NCBI GenBank assembly: GCA_002862205.1
Contig: PKCN01000267.1
Location: 57,125 to 121,124, forward strand
Direction: 5' to 3'
Source: Planctomycetaceae bacterium
GTDB lineage: Bacteria > Planctomycetota > Planctomycetia > Pirellulales > Pirellulaceae
DNA: 64,000 bases
Part shown: positions 17,012-26,450 of the stretch, in pieces
Numbering within the stretch: position 1 is the stretch's first letter
Layout: the number at the start of each line of letters is the position of its first letter
The notes under the pieces: generated by a model
The model's database searches: none
What the model saw: only the letters and a program-made list of their open reading frames with translations
Told to the model about the DNA's origin: nothing
Program-made: the position numbers and the translations under genes

Positions 17012-18937
17012 ATGCCCCACCCAACTCCACGCAACGACGGCATTTGGAAAGATGCCGAAGCATTGATCGAGCGAGTGGAAGTAGCTGCGCGAGGCAAAGC
17101 TGATCCTGCATCGTTTTTCGACGATCTGGTGGAAGGGCTGCGTCTTACGACACGCGCCGGCGCGGTCACGCTCTCGGTCATGCAGGCTGATGACTTGATC
17201 TTGTTGGCTCGCAGTGGAGTGTTGTTGCACGCCGCTGAAAGTGACGATTCTGGTCAGCAGAATGCGGACATCCCAACAGATGACGTTTCAAACGATTTCG
17301 CGTCTCAGTGCCAGTGGTCAGATGGAGAGTTCGGCTCGCGATTGAAGGCTAGGCAACGTTTGCAGACTGAACGCTGGCTACAGCTTGATTTTTGCTTTGA
17401 GGAGTCGGTGGATTTCGGTTTGCGACTACCGATTCGTGAGTTGGCCGAGGTTCTGCTTGATCTTGCAGCCCCGGTTGTTTTACGTGATCAGTTGGCGGAG
17501 TTGCAGAGGCGGGTAAACACACGTGCTGATCGTGACGAGTTGATTCGTGAACTGAATCAGGGAATCGGCCTGAGTGACTCTTTCGCGTCAATTGCGACCA
17601 CTCTTGCGTCCGCCTGTCAGTTGGATCGGGTGAGCCTGCTGCAATATCGGGGAAATCGTTTTCGATTAGTCACAACCTCTGCTCGACAAAAAGTTGTGCG
17701 GCGGGCACGGCAGGTTCGATTGATGGAGCGACTGGTTGGCACCGTGTTATCGAAATCACAAGCCTTCGATTACCAAATCGGTGATGCTGTTGACTTGGAA
17801 GAGAATGTTTCAGATGTGTTGGAGCCGTATTGTCATCAGGCAGGGTTTCGTGAAATTCACATTCGTTTGATCTGTGAGCCACAAACTCGCAAACCGGTCG
17901 CTGCACTCGTCATCGAGCGTTTTCAGGCTGCAAAGACTGAGCAGGAGCGAATTCGGCGAAAGCTGGAAACAGTCCTGCTGCCGCTTGAGGATGCTATGCG
18001 AGGCGCTTTGAAACGCGAGGATTCGGGATGGGGCTTCATTGCGTCCCGAGTATGGAGTCCCGCCAATCGAAAAAAATTAACAGTGTCAGCCGTTTCGGTC
18101 ATCCTGCTGGCGGTTATTGCTCTATTTGTCCCAATGGAATTGCGTTTGTCGGTAGAAGGTCGCGTGGTTGCGACTGAGCAGCGCCGGCTCTTCGCACCGG
18201 CAGAGGGTGTTGTTTCTGAAATCCCTGTCTCGAACGGTGCAAGCGTAAAAAAAGGTGCGGTGCTGATTCAGTTACGTAGTCCAGCGTTGGACTTGCAGCG
18301 TCGAGCCGTGGAAGGTTCGCTGGCGACTGCCGAAACACGCTTGGTTTCACTGGTCGCCATGCGTTCCCGAGGGAATGCAGCTTCAAACCGAGAGCGTGAA
18401 GCTTCTGTTGCTGCCGAAGAACAGGTCCTGCGAAAAGAGATTGAAGGTCTCAACGCCCAGTTGGTGTTACTGGAGAAGCAGCAAAATTGTTTGACGATCC
18501 ATAGTCCAATCGATGGTCTGGTGGATCGCTGGGACCTGACGCAGGCGTTGCAATCCAGGCCAGTGAGTCATGGACAGTATCTGCTTGACGTGATCTCTGA
18601 ATCTGCAGGGTGGACCATTGAGTTGGATCTTCCCGAGGAGAATGTCAACTATGTGTGGAAGCAACAGCAGAAGATGCCATGCCGTTGCTCATTTCGTCTT
18701 CGGTCAGATCCCACGAGGAACTACCAGGGGATAATTGCTGAGATTGCCGGGGTCGCGAATCTTGATGTTGCGGGCAAGTCAATTGTCCCGGCTACCTTCG
18801 ACATGAATGCTGATCAAATTGGTGACTTGAGGGATGGCGCAACCGTGGTGGCACAAATCGATTGTGGGCAGTACTCACTTGGTTTCGTGGTGTTCCGTGG
18901 CCTGATCCAATGGTATCGCAGCAATTCGTGGCTTTGA
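17012..18937 (+). CDS. GAF-domain HlyD-type membrane fusion protein
   Basis: 641 residues. An N-terminal cytoplasmic region holds a GAF-like sensory domain at about residues 175-310 (FASIATTLASACQLDRVSLL, then VAALVIERF). One transmembrane helix spans 355-375. A periplasmic HlyD part follows: the first biotinyl-lipoyl half with PAEGVVSEIPVSNGASVKKG (about 396-415), a coiled-coil hairpin (about 425-490) and the second half LTIHSPIDGLVDRWD (about 495-510). Adaptors of this kind bridge an inner-membrane protein to TolC. The unusual feature is the large cytoplasmic sensor part fused to the adaptor. It is first in a plus-strand operon with the HlyD gene at 18968, 30 bp downstream. Confidence 0.88.
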   Translation: MPHPTPRNDGIWKDAEALIERVEVAARGKADPASFFDDLVEGLRLTTRAGAVTLSVMQADDLILLARSGVLLHAAESDDSGQQNADIPTDDVSNDFASQCQWSDGEFGSRLKARQRLQTERWLQLDFCFEESVDFGLRLPIRELAEVLLDLAAPVVLRDQLAELQRRVNTRADRDELIRELNQGIGLSDSFASIATTLASACQLDRVSLLQYRGNRFRLVTTSARQKVVRRARQVRLMERLVGTVLSKSQAFDYQIGDAVDLEENVSDVLEPYCHQAGFREIHIRLICEPQTRKPVAALVIERFQAAKTEQERIRRKLETVLLPLEDAMRGALKREDSGWGFIASRVWSPANRKKLTVSAVSVILLAVIALFVPMELRLSVEGRVVATEQRRLFAPAEGVVSEIPVSNGASVKKGAVLIQLRSPALDLQRRAVEGSLATAETRLVSLVAMRSRGNAASNREREASVAAEEQVLRKEIEGLNAQLVLLEKQQNCLTIHSPIDGLVDRWDLTQALQSRPVSHGQYLLDVISESAGWTIELDLPEENVNYVWKQQQKMPCRCSFRLRSDPTRNYQGIIAEIAGVANLDVAGKSIVPATFDMNADQIGDLRDGATVVAQIDCGQYSLGFVVFRGLIQWYRSNSWL

Positions 18938-18967
18938 TGCAGTGACGATTCATTCTTGAAAATTATT

Positions 18968-20050
18968 ATGTCCAAATTCATTTTAAAAATTAGACCACTC
19001 CTCATTTGCATTCCATGGACCGCAGTCCAATTGCTGGCCGGCGAAACAATCACTGTGAATGAGATGCAGGTCGTGCTGATTGATTCTGTGGATGTGCCTG
19101 CATCACAGGATGGAGCCATTGCGGCGATCTCCGTTGATGAAGGGCAGTCGGTGAGTGTCGGTGATGAGCTGGCACGTCTGGATGATCGGAAAATGAAGAT
19201 TGAAGAGCATCTGGCGCGAACCCGCTTGGAAATCGCAAACGAGAGTGCACAGAGTGGCTTGGCGGCTGAACTTGCAGCGAAAAAATTAATGCAAGAGGAG
19301 CAGTTGGCAAAGGAGCATCAATTCAAAAAACGGATTGCAGATCGTAAAGCTGAAAATGATGTCAGCGTGCAGGCGTCCAAGAAAGCTGAATTGGTAGCTG
19401 AGAATGAGCTCAATCGTGCAACCGAAGCGCGGCGTCAATTTATCGACAGCGTGTCAGAGTCGGAAATCGACATTTTGCGTTTGAGTTTTGAACGCACTGT
19501 ATTAGAAACCAAACAAGCTGAATTCGAGCGTGTCATTTATGGTTTGCAGGCTGAGGCTGAAACCGAGGCTGCCAACAGCCATCAACTCGGAGTGGAAAGG
19601 TACACACTTGAATTGGCTCAGGCAAAAGTGGAGCAGCGTGTACAGGAGCTGCAGGCAGAGCTGCAACAGCACCAGCTGGAACTGGCCGAATTGGAGTCAT
19701 CGTTGCAAACCATTCAGTCTCCAATTGATGGGGTGGTTGTCGAAAGATATCGGAATCTGGGGGACTGGGTTAAAGCTGGTGAGCCTTTGATTCGAGTGAT
19801 CCGATTGGACCGACTGCGTGCGGAAGGATTTATCTCTGCAGACCAGTTGGATAGCATTCAGGTCGGTCAAAAAGTGCAGTTGACCATTCAACGCACCAAA
19901 AAAAGTGTCGTTCAACGGCAAGGTGTTGTGAAATTCATTAGCCGGGAGCTTGAGCCGGTGAGTGGCGAAATCCGGTTTTGGGTCGAGTTCGATAATGCCA
20001 ATCTCGATGTTTTACCAGGCATGCGTTTGAGTTTGAGTATTAGCGAGTGA
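18968..20050 (+). CDS. HlyD-family periplasmic adaptor
   Basis: 360 residues from the ATG at 18968; a TTG four codons upstream is less likely. An N-terminal signal anchor spans about residues 5-22. The split biotinyl-lipoyl domain has AIAAISVDEGQSVSVGDELA early and LQTIQSPIDGVVVERYRNLG later, separated by a long coiled-coil hairpin (about 65-235) rich in Glu, Ala, Lys and Gln. A beta-barrel segment follows at about 270-350. It probably connects the TolC channel to the inner-membrane protein encoded next. The stop overlaps the GTG start of the M50 gene (GTGA), which indicates translational coupling, and it lies 30 bp after the GAF-HlyD gene. Confidence 0.9.
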   Translation: MSKFILKIRPLLICIPWTAVQLLAGETITVNEMQVVLIDSVDVPASQDGAIAAISVDEGQSVSVGDELARLDDRKMKIEEHLARTRLEIANESAQSGLAAELAAKKLMQEEQLAKEHQFKKRIADRKAENDVSVQASKKAELVAENELNRATEARRQFIDSVSESEIDILRLSFERTVLETKQAEFERVIYGLQAEAETEAANSHQLGVERYTLELAQAKVEQRVQELQAELQQHQLELAELESSLQTIQSPIDGVVVERYRNLGDWVKAGEPLIRVIRLDRLRAEGFISADQLDSIQVGQKVQLTIQRTKKSVVQRQGVVKFISRELEPVSGEIRFWVEFDNANLDVLPGMRLSLSISE

Positions 20051-22203
20051 ACGCCACGAATTCCGAATTGATGTTGCGCCCCGATCTGATCCAGAAAATG
20101 GTCTGGATGGGGAGTGAACGAGTCTGGGTTTTCAAGGACCCGCTTTCACGTGCGTTCTCGTATTTCAACGAACAGGAACGGGAAATCCTCGTTCTGGCAG
20201 ATGGCAGTCGGTCCGTGGCCCAGATCGCATCAGAGTGCAACAAGCGTTTTGCACCGCAGTACCTTTCCGTTGAGGCAATCATTCGATTTTTTGCCGATGC
20301 ACGACGGAAGGGGCTGTTGCTGGTGGATCGATGCGGGATCCGAGATAATGTTCGTGAGTCAGAGGTCGGCCGAGCATGGTGGAAGAATCCATTGGCTGTC
20401 AGGGTTCCGGGTGTGAATCCTGACATGATGCTCGACTCCGTCAAGCATCATTTTGCTGCGCTCTTTTCACCCGTGGCACTTCTGCTGGCAATCACGCTCA
20501 TGTTGATCGCAGCGGGGGGAGTGATCGTGAATTTTGGTGATTTGACCAGACATCTTGCTGCTGCTTCCGGACGGATGCAATCGGGTGCGGGACTATTCAT
20601 TCTGTTTGGAGTGCTGTCCATCACAAAAGTCATTCACGAATTGGCCCATGCAATTGCTTGCAAGCGGTTTGGTGGCGAGTGCCGCGAAATTGGGTTGATG
20701 TTTCTTGTCGGCGTGCCATGTCTGTACTGCGATGTTTCAGATGCATGGATGTTGCCGCGACGCTGGCAAAGAATTCTGATCTCAGCGGCGGGGATTCTGG
20801 CTGAATTGACTTTGGCCTCGCTTGCTGCCCTGATTTGGTTATTCACAATCGAAGGGCCCATACGGGATGTGTGCGCAACCGTGATGGTGGTGTGCTCGGT
20901 GACGACGGTGCTTTTTAATGGTAATCCACTCTTGCGATATGACGGTTATTACATGCTCTCTGATGCAACAGGGATTCCCAATCTTTCGGCGGAGGCAACA
21001 GGCGTTTTGAGAGAGTGGGTGAGGCGTTTTCTGTGGGCATCTCCAGCGATTAAGACATTTGAATACTCACCTAGAAACTTTCTCGTGGCTGCTTACGGGG
21101 TGCTGAGTGGACTTTATCGTATCGCAATCTTCACTTTCATCATGCTGATGATTTATCAGTTTGCGAAGGGATATGAGATGGGAGACTTTGTTGGTGTCCT
21201 GGCGTTGGCATCTCTGGGCCACCTTTTTTTTAAAATCATTCGATCTGTTTTGACTCCTCCTGAAATTCAAGGAAAACAAAAAACATTCACCGTGCGAAGA
21301 CCAACTCTCATCGTTTTTTTGATAATTGCAGGCGTGTCAGCGATTGGGCTGATGCCAATGCCACGCACCACAACTGCATTCATGACCATACAGCCAGCGG
21401 ATGCAAAAACTATATTTGTGACCAACGGAGGACGATTGGTAGAAGCGGTCGATAGCGGAGTTGATGTGAAGGCTGGCCAAGTCCTCGCAACGTTGGTGAA
21501 CGAGTCGGTTGAGTTGGAGCTTGTTCAGGCTCGTGGGCAATCCGAGCAGCTTGAAGTGCAGTTGAATGGATTGAAAAGAAGACGGCTCACGAGTCGTGAG
21601 GCGGGATTGAAAATACCAGTCATAGAACGCTCTTTGGATGAAGCAAGAAAAGAGCAACAACTACGAGAGTTGTTGGCTGACCAACTTGTTTTGAGTGCAC
21701 CTCATGATGGACGCGTTTTTGCTGTGGGTAAACGGGCGAAGCGAATCGAAGATGAACGGGAGCCAGAATACTGGTTTGGAACTCCACTCGATGATGCCAA
21801 TGTGGGTGCATGGCTTGAGGAAGGAACCAGAGTGTGTTTGGTGGGAGATCCAACTGCAAGGGAGGCAGTACTCTTTGTTCCACAACAAGACATAGAATTG
21901 ATCCGACAGGGACAGCGCGTCAATTTGCTGTTGGATGATCATAGGCAGGGTGAGGTGCGCGGCAGGGTCCTGGAATTGGCAGCCTCTCCAAGTCGTGATA
22001 TTCCGTCCGAATTGCGACGTCGTGGCAGGATTGAAGTGCCCGTCGCTGATCTGGAGTCCACGCCGTTCTATGAAGTTCGAGTGTTAATTGAACCAACGGC
22101 ATCACCGTTGCCTGTGAGGCTGACGGGCCGAGCCAGGATCGATGTTCAAAACGCCTCAGTTTTTCACCGGATCGCACGTTTTTTGCGAGATGCTTTCACG
22201 TGA
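20047..22203 (+). CDS. PqqD-like / M50 site-2 protease / HlyD fusion
   Basis: 718 residues. Residues 24-95 (VWVFKDPLSRAFSYF, IASECNKRFAPQYLS) resemble the PqqD/RRE fold that binds precursor peptides. A membrane metalloprotease follows: H197-E198-L-A-H201 in a transmembrane helix, with N-x-N-P...D299-G as the third-ligand motif, and several membrane helices between about 138 and 430. From about 455 there is a HlyD arm with VEAVDSGVDVKAGQVLATL, a short coiled coil and LSAPHDGRVFAVG. Related proteins process or export small peptides in other bacteria. The GTG start overlaps the stop of the preceding adaptor gene. The architecture is well supported; a peptide substrate is inferred and no precursor gene was identified. 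Confidence 0.85.
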   Translation: MNATNSELMLRPDLIQKMVWMGSERVWVFKDPLSRAFSYFNEQEREILVLADGSRSVAQIASECNKRFAPQYLSVEAIIRFFADARRKGLLLVDRCGIRDNVRESEVGRAWWKNPLAVRVPGVNPDMMLDSVKHHFAALFSPVALLLAITLMLIAAGGVIVNFGDLTRHLAAASGRMQSGAGLFILFGVLSITKVIHELAHAIACKRFGGECREIGLMFLVGVPCLYCDVSDAWMLPRRWQRILISAAGILAELTLASLAALIWLFTIEGPIRDVCATVMVVCSVTTVLFNGNPLLRYDGYYMLSDATGIPNLSAEATGVLREWVRRFLWASPAIKTFEYSPRNFLVAAYGVLSGLYRIAIFTFIMLMIYQFAKGYEMGDFVGVLALASLGHLFFKIIRSVLTPPEIQGKQKTFTVRRPTLIVFLIIAGVSAIGLMPMPRTTTAFMTIQPADAKTIFVTNGGRLVEAVDSGVDVKAGQVLATLVNESVELELVQARGQSEQLEVQLNGLKRRRLTSREAGLKIPVIERSLDEARKEQQLRELLADQLVLSAPHDGRVFAVGKRAKRIEDEREPEYWFGTPLDDANVGAWLEEGTRVCLVGDPTAREAVLFVPQQDIELIRQGQRVNLLLDDHRQGEVRGRVLELAASPSRDIPSELRRRGRIEVPVADLESTPFYEVRVLIEPTASPLPVRLTGRARIDVQNASVFHRIARFLRDAFT

Positions 22204-22443
22204 GCAGGGGCTGACGGAATGGTTTCATCGAGCCGGATTTTCTTGAGCGGTTTTGGGGGCTTGTTCACTCGTTCGTGGATGTCGATCAAGGCAACTCGCA
22301 AACGAGTGGCTGTGGCATGTGCATGGTTGGCGGTTGAAATGGCATCGGGTTGTCGAAATTCGTTCAATCTGTAGTCTTTAGGTTCTCAGTCGTTTGGCAG
22401 GCAAACGATCGCCGTTACACCGGTTTTTGGAAGTGGTGTCCCT
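22204..22443. other. Intergenic region after the export operon
   Basis: 240 bp between the M50 fusion gene and the first glycosyltransferase. One short minus-strand frame is open but has no recognisable protein and no ribosome binding site. A short precursor peptide gene for the M50 protein could be sought here, but I saw no candidate with a double-Gly or leader-like motif. Confidence 0.4.
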
Positions 22444-24021
22444 GTGGTAATCGTGATTCTTCACTGTCATTATGAGCGCGGTGGGGTCACGCAGGTAGTC
22501 GAGAACCACGTTCGTGCACTACGTCAAACAGGCCAGTTTGATCGCATTGTTCTCGCTTCGGGTGAACGCAAAAGTGGGCTTTCAGAAGAAACTCTAAAGA
22601 CGGTTGAGTGGATCAGCCTTGACGGGTTCGACTATGATCCTGATGAGTTGACTGACGCAGATCTGGCGTCGCGGCAGCAACGAATGTTGCATGAACTGAA
22701 GACTCAATTCGCTGATCACGACTTGGGTGTTGAGGATACGTTGCTGCATTGGCACAACCACAGCCTCGGAAAGAATACCGCAGCTCCTGGGGTGATCAGG
22801 TCACTCGCTGGTGAGGGGTGGCCAATTCTCTTGCAGGTGCATGATTTTGCGGAGGATAGCCGGCCCGAAAATTATGGACGCTTGATTTCAGCAATGGGAG
22901 CAGTGCAAAAGCAACAGGTTGACGAATATTTGTATCCTCTGCACGATCGAATTCACTACGCAACATTGACGACATCTGACTCATTGGTGTTGGAGAATCT
23001 TGGTATCGATCGTGAACGTATTCACTGCCTTCCAAATTGCGTTACCGTACCGCAGGGTTTGTCTCTTGCGAAAGAAGAAGCGAGGGTCAAAGTTCTGCAC
23101 GCGATGAATTTACCAGTTGATGCACGCTGGTCTCTTTACCCCGTCCGTGGAATACGAAGGAAGAACATTGGTGAACTGTTGTTGCTGGCACGCTGGGGGG
23201 GGAGTAATCGTTACATGGGTCTGACCTTGAAGCCGGCAACGCGGATGGAACAACGCTCTTACGAGCGGTGGAAGAGTGTGGCTGCAGAGGTTTCGACGAG
23301 AACCATCTTTGATGCGGGCGAGAGTCCTGATCTTTCTTTTTTGCAAAATGTTCTGGCGGCGGATTACGTGGTCTCTACAAGTGTTGCTGAAGGATTTGGG
23401 ATGGCATTTTTGGAGCCCTGGTTACTAGGTCGTGGAGTGATTGCAAGACGTTTGAATGCGGTGACTGATGATTTTGAACGTGGTGGCGTTGACTTGGGTA
23501 GTTTCTATGATGCGATTCCCATTCCTGGAAAGAAGTCATGGATGAACGAGTGTGAAAAGGAGATTCGGGATGCCCGAAGCAAGGCATGGAATCACTTGCC
23601 AGAGGCTTTTCAACCGAAAATTCGGATGTCGGTTGATGAGGCAGCCGACACAATTGATTTTGCCAGACTGATTCCGCAACGTCAGATTGAGGTGCTGAAG
23701 CAGATGGTGGCTGATCGCGGATTTGAAAATGCTGCAAGGGAATTGTCAGCATCATTGGTCACATGCATGGAGAAGGGGGTTTCTGATGCAGTATTGGTGT
23801 CCAATGCGGATGCGGTGAGAGAATTGTATGGCCCTGCGCGGATCGGAGATTCATTGGTTAGGATCTATCAGCAGTTGGGCAGTTGCGGGACGGTGGGTAA
23901 ACGCAGTACTGCTGCTGAAGTCGCTGGTCTATCGGTCGATGCGGACTCCGGACGACAAACTGCTATCGATCTGCTCAACGCGTTTCGTCCTTACTTTCCC
24001 TGTCGTACGGAGTTGCTTTGA
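22444..24021 (+). CDS. GT4-type glycosyltransferase
   Basis: 525 residues, starting at GTG 22444 with GGAAG about 10 bp upstream. GT-B fold glycosyltransferase: the N-terminal domain begins VIVILHCHYERGGVTQVVE, and the C-terminal domain has the E-x7-E nucleotide-sugar motif in SVAEGFGMAFLEPWL (about residues 315-330). A long C-terminal extension (about 400-525) is extra to the core. The donor and acceptor cannot be read from sequence. It is followed directly by the HAD gene (start within 3 bp of this stop), then a second GT4 gene and a GH13_18 phosphorylase, suggesting one glycoside pathway. Confidence 0.8.
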   Translation: MVIVILHCHYERGGVTQVVENHVRALRQTGQFDRIVLASGERKSGLSEETLKTVEWISLDGFDYDPDELTDADLASRQQRMLHELKTQFADHDLGVEDTLLHWHNHSLGKNTAAPGVIRSLAGEGWPILLQVHDFAEDSRPENYGRLISAMGAVQKQQVDEYLYPLHDRIHYATLTTSDSLVLENLGIDRERIHCLPNCVTVPQGLSLAKEEARVKVLHAMNLPVDARWSLYPVRGIRRKNIGELLLLARWGGSNRYMGLTLKPATRMEQRSYERWKSVAAEVSTRTIFDAGESPDLSFLQNVLAADYVVSTSVAEGFGMAFLEPWLLGRGVIARRLNAVTDDFERGGVDLGSFYDAIPIPGKKSWMNECEKEIRDARSKAWNHLPEAFQPKIRMSVDEAADTIDFARLIPQRQIEVLKQMVADRGFENAARELSASLVTCMEKGVSDAVLVSNADAVRELYGPARIGDSLVRIYQQLGSCGTVGKRSTAAEVAGLSVDADSGRQTAIDLLNAFRPYFPCRTELL

Positions 24022-24023
24022 GA

Positions 24024-24911
24024 ATGAAGATTGCTTCGTGGGTTGACGGTATCTTGCAGCATCAGATGAAAATGCAGCCTTTGGAAACTGCTGTCGAGTC
24101 TAAGCTACAGCCGCTTACTGGTATCAAGGCGGTGGTGTTCGATGTCTATGGCACACTGGTGATCAGTGGAAGCGGTGATGTAGGTTCGGCTGATACTGTG
24201 GGGCGTGACTCTTTGATTCGTCAAACACTTGAGGAATTCGATTTACTTGGGGAGCTGGAATCGGTACCCAACGCCGCAAGTTTGCAGCGAAAGATTCAGC
24301 AGTTGAATCGGGAGCGGGCCGATCAGAACTGTCCGAATCCAGAAGTTGACATTGTCGAAGTCTGGCGTCAGCTGTTGGCCGAGGCAGGTTGGTCGTTCAA
24401 GCCATCACAGATCCAACGGGTGGTGAGGCTTGCGACCAGATACGAAGCATTGGCAAACCCTACTTGGCCAATGCCCGGGGCAACCCAGCTGTTGCAACAG
24501 CTGAAGCAGTCGGGTCTTGCACTCGGAATCGTCAGCAATGCCCAAATTTTTACACCTTGTTTGGTAAACAATTTATTTGGGCAAACTGGCTTGGAAGAAG
24601 GTGGTTTCTGCCTCGACTTGTGTGTCTTTTCGAACCGTTATCGGCAGGCAAAGCCAGGTCCAAGGTTGTTCGAGGTATTGCTGCGGGGCCTATTGAGTCG
24701 CGGCATTCTTCCCAACGAGGCTGTTTATGTCGGAAATGACATGCTAAATGATGTCTGGGCAGCATCGGAGGCGGGGTTGCGAACCGTTTGGTTCGCGGGG
24801 GATCGGCGGAGTTGTCGTCCGCGTCAGGATGATTCCCGATGTCAGGGCGTAAGTCCCGATGTCGTACTCACTGACTTGATGCAGTTGCCAGAATGTCTGC
24901 CGATCAGTTAA
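24024..24911 (+). CDS. HAD-superfamily hydrolase
   Basis: About 295 residues from the ATG at 24024; a TTG at 24018 is the alternative. The nucleophile motif is FDVYGT with D40. The usual second Asp (DxD) is replaced by Tyr42, a pattern common in haloacid-dehalogenase-like members and less usual in phosphatases. Motif II Ser is in GIVSNAQ, the conserved Lys in RQAKPGPRLFE, and the acidic motif IV is GNDMLNDVWAA. Cap-domain helices lie between about residues 60 and 140. Placed between two glycosyltransferase genes, it may dephosphorylate a sugar-phosphate intermediate of their pathway, but the Tyr for Asp substitution makes that uncertain. Confidence 0.8.
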   Translation: MKIASWVDGILQHQMKMQPLETAVESKLQPLTGIKAVVFDVYGTLVISGSGDVGSADTVGRDSLIRQTLEEFDLLGELESVPNAASLQRKIQQLNRERADQNCPNPEVDIVEVWRQLLAEAGWSFKPSQIQRVVRLATRYEALANPTWPMPGATQLLQQLKQSGLALGIVSNAQIFTPCLVNNLFGQTGLEEGGFCLDLCVFSNRYRQAKPGPRLFEVLLRGLLSRGILPNEAVYVGNDMLNDVWAASEAGLRTVWFAGDRRSCRPRQDDSRCQGVSPDVVLTDLMQLPECLPIS

Positions 24912-25011
24912 AAGCTGTGCAGGCAATCTGCGTTTACCAGCTGTGAAGTGAAAACGCGCAGAGTCGATCACAGATACAGAATAGACTTCCAGAACAGGTT
25001 TGATCAGCTCC

Positions 25012-26277
25012 ATGGGCGTCCAGATTGGGTTTGTTGGTACACGGTTTTCCGGTACAGATGGTGTGTCGCTTGAGAGCGCTAAATGGGCGCAGGTGTTGTG
25101 GGATCACCGGCATGTCAGTCACTGGTATTCCGGACTGAGTGACCGTGACGAGGATACGTCGATGGTCGTTCCACACGCCTATTTTGGGCACCCCGATATT
25201 GAGTGGATCAATCGCCGGGCTTTCGGTACACGCACACGAACCCCCGATGTGACACAGCGCATCTACGCTTTGGCAGACTATCTCAAGGGGACGCTGTACG
25301 AGTTCACTCGCCGTTATAACCTCGACTTGTTAATTGTTCAGAATGCATTGTGCATTCCAATGAATATACCACTTGGCGTGGCGCTGACGCACTTCATTGC
25401 TGAGACGGGTTTTCCAACAATTGCCCACCACCATGATTTCTATTGGGAACGTGATCGTTTTAGTGTTTCAGCGGTGACCGATTTATTGTGGATGGCTTTC
25501 CCACCTGCGCTGCCACAAATACAGAACGTGACCATCAACTCATTCGCACAGGAAGATTTGGCTCACCGCCGTGGTGTTTCTTCGATTTTGGTTCCCAATG
25601 TCTTGGATTTTGAGAATGAGCCTGAGCCGGCTGATGACTACGCCAGAGGGTTCCGCGATGATATCGGGCTCAGTGAAGATGATATTCTGTTCTTGCAGCC
25701 AACACGCGTTGTGCCAAGAAAAGGAATCGAACATGCGATCGCTCTGGTATCTGCGCTGAAAAATGATCGTTGCAAATTGGTGATTTCACACGCCAGTGGT
25801 GACGAAGGGAATGAGTACTTGACTGTTCTGAGAGAACTGGCTGATGCGCATGGTGTCGATCTACGACTTTGCGACCATCAAGTAGGCGACCGACGTGGTT
25901 TGACAGAAGACGGGCACAGAATTTACACCCTGGCAGATGCGTACTCACAAGCAGACTTCATTACCTATCCAAGCATCTATGAAGGTTTTGGTAACGCATT
26001 GTTAGAGGCCTTTTATTTTCGAAAGCCTGTGCTCGTTAATCGCTATTCGATTTTTGTCGCGGATATCGAACCAAAGGGTGCAAAAGTGATTGCGATGGAC
26101 GGTTATCTGACGAAAGACGTTGTCAGCAAAGTTCAGCGAATCATTGATGATCATGAATATCGTGAAGAAATGGTCGATTTCAATTATGAAATTGGCAAGG
26201 CATTCTTCAGTTACAGCGTATTGAGGCGGAAGTTGAGAGCTCTCGTGACCAATTTTACGGGGCAAGATAATTTGTAA
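25012..26277 (+). CDS. GT4-type glycosyltransferase, candidate mannosylglucosylglycerate-type synthase
   Basis: About 421 residues from the ATG at 25012, chosen for the start [20 protein letters not shown] and a purine-rich stretch upstream. The N-terminal Rossmann part has the GTDGVSLE loop. The C-terminal domain has [18 protein letters not shown] and the E-x7-E motif in [19 protein letters not shown] resemblance to mannosylglucosylglycerate synthases (MggS), known from Petrotoga and expected in Rhodopirellula, which accumulates that solute, is recalled from memory and not checked. It is 100 bp after the HAD gene and 173 bp before the GH13_18 gene. Confidence 0.8.
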   Translation: MGVQIGFVGTRFSGTDGVSLESAKWAQVLWDHRHVSHWYSGLSDRDEDTSMVVPHAYFGHPDIEWINRRAFGTRTRTPDVTQRIYALADYLKGTLYEFTRRYNLDLLIVQNALCIPMNIPLGVALTHFIAETGFPTIAHHHDFYWERDRFSVSAVTDLLWMAFPPALPQIQNVTINSFAQEDLAHRRGVSSILVPNVLDFENEPEPADDYARGFRDDIGLSEDDILFLQPTRVVPRKGIEHAIALVSALKNDRCKLVISHASGDEGNEYLTVLRELADAHGVDLRLCDHQVGDRRGLTEDGHRIYTLADAYSQADFITYPSIYEGFGNALLEAFYFRKPVLVNRYSIFVADIEPKGAKVIAMDGYLTKDVVSKVQRIIDDHEYREEMVDFNYEIGKAFFSYSVLRRKLRALVTNFTGQDNL

Positions 26278-26450
26278 GTCGCGAGAATTCTTGATGCAGG
26301 TTCGTTTTGTGTTGGCTTTCAAAATGTTGAGCGTGAACCCTATCACGTGATCCATGTTGGGGCGGGCATGGTGTGGATTGTTGCTCGTTGAATGAAGGTG
26401 TTTGTCAGGCAACAGCGGCGGAAACTTCCTCCTTGTAATGGCACTGTTGA

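Noticed and set aside
22164..22367. Short minus-strand frame considered as a leader peptide or small gene near the M50 protease
   Set aside because: No ribosome binding site, no double-Gly or hydrophobic core pattern, and it overlaps the end of the M50 gene.
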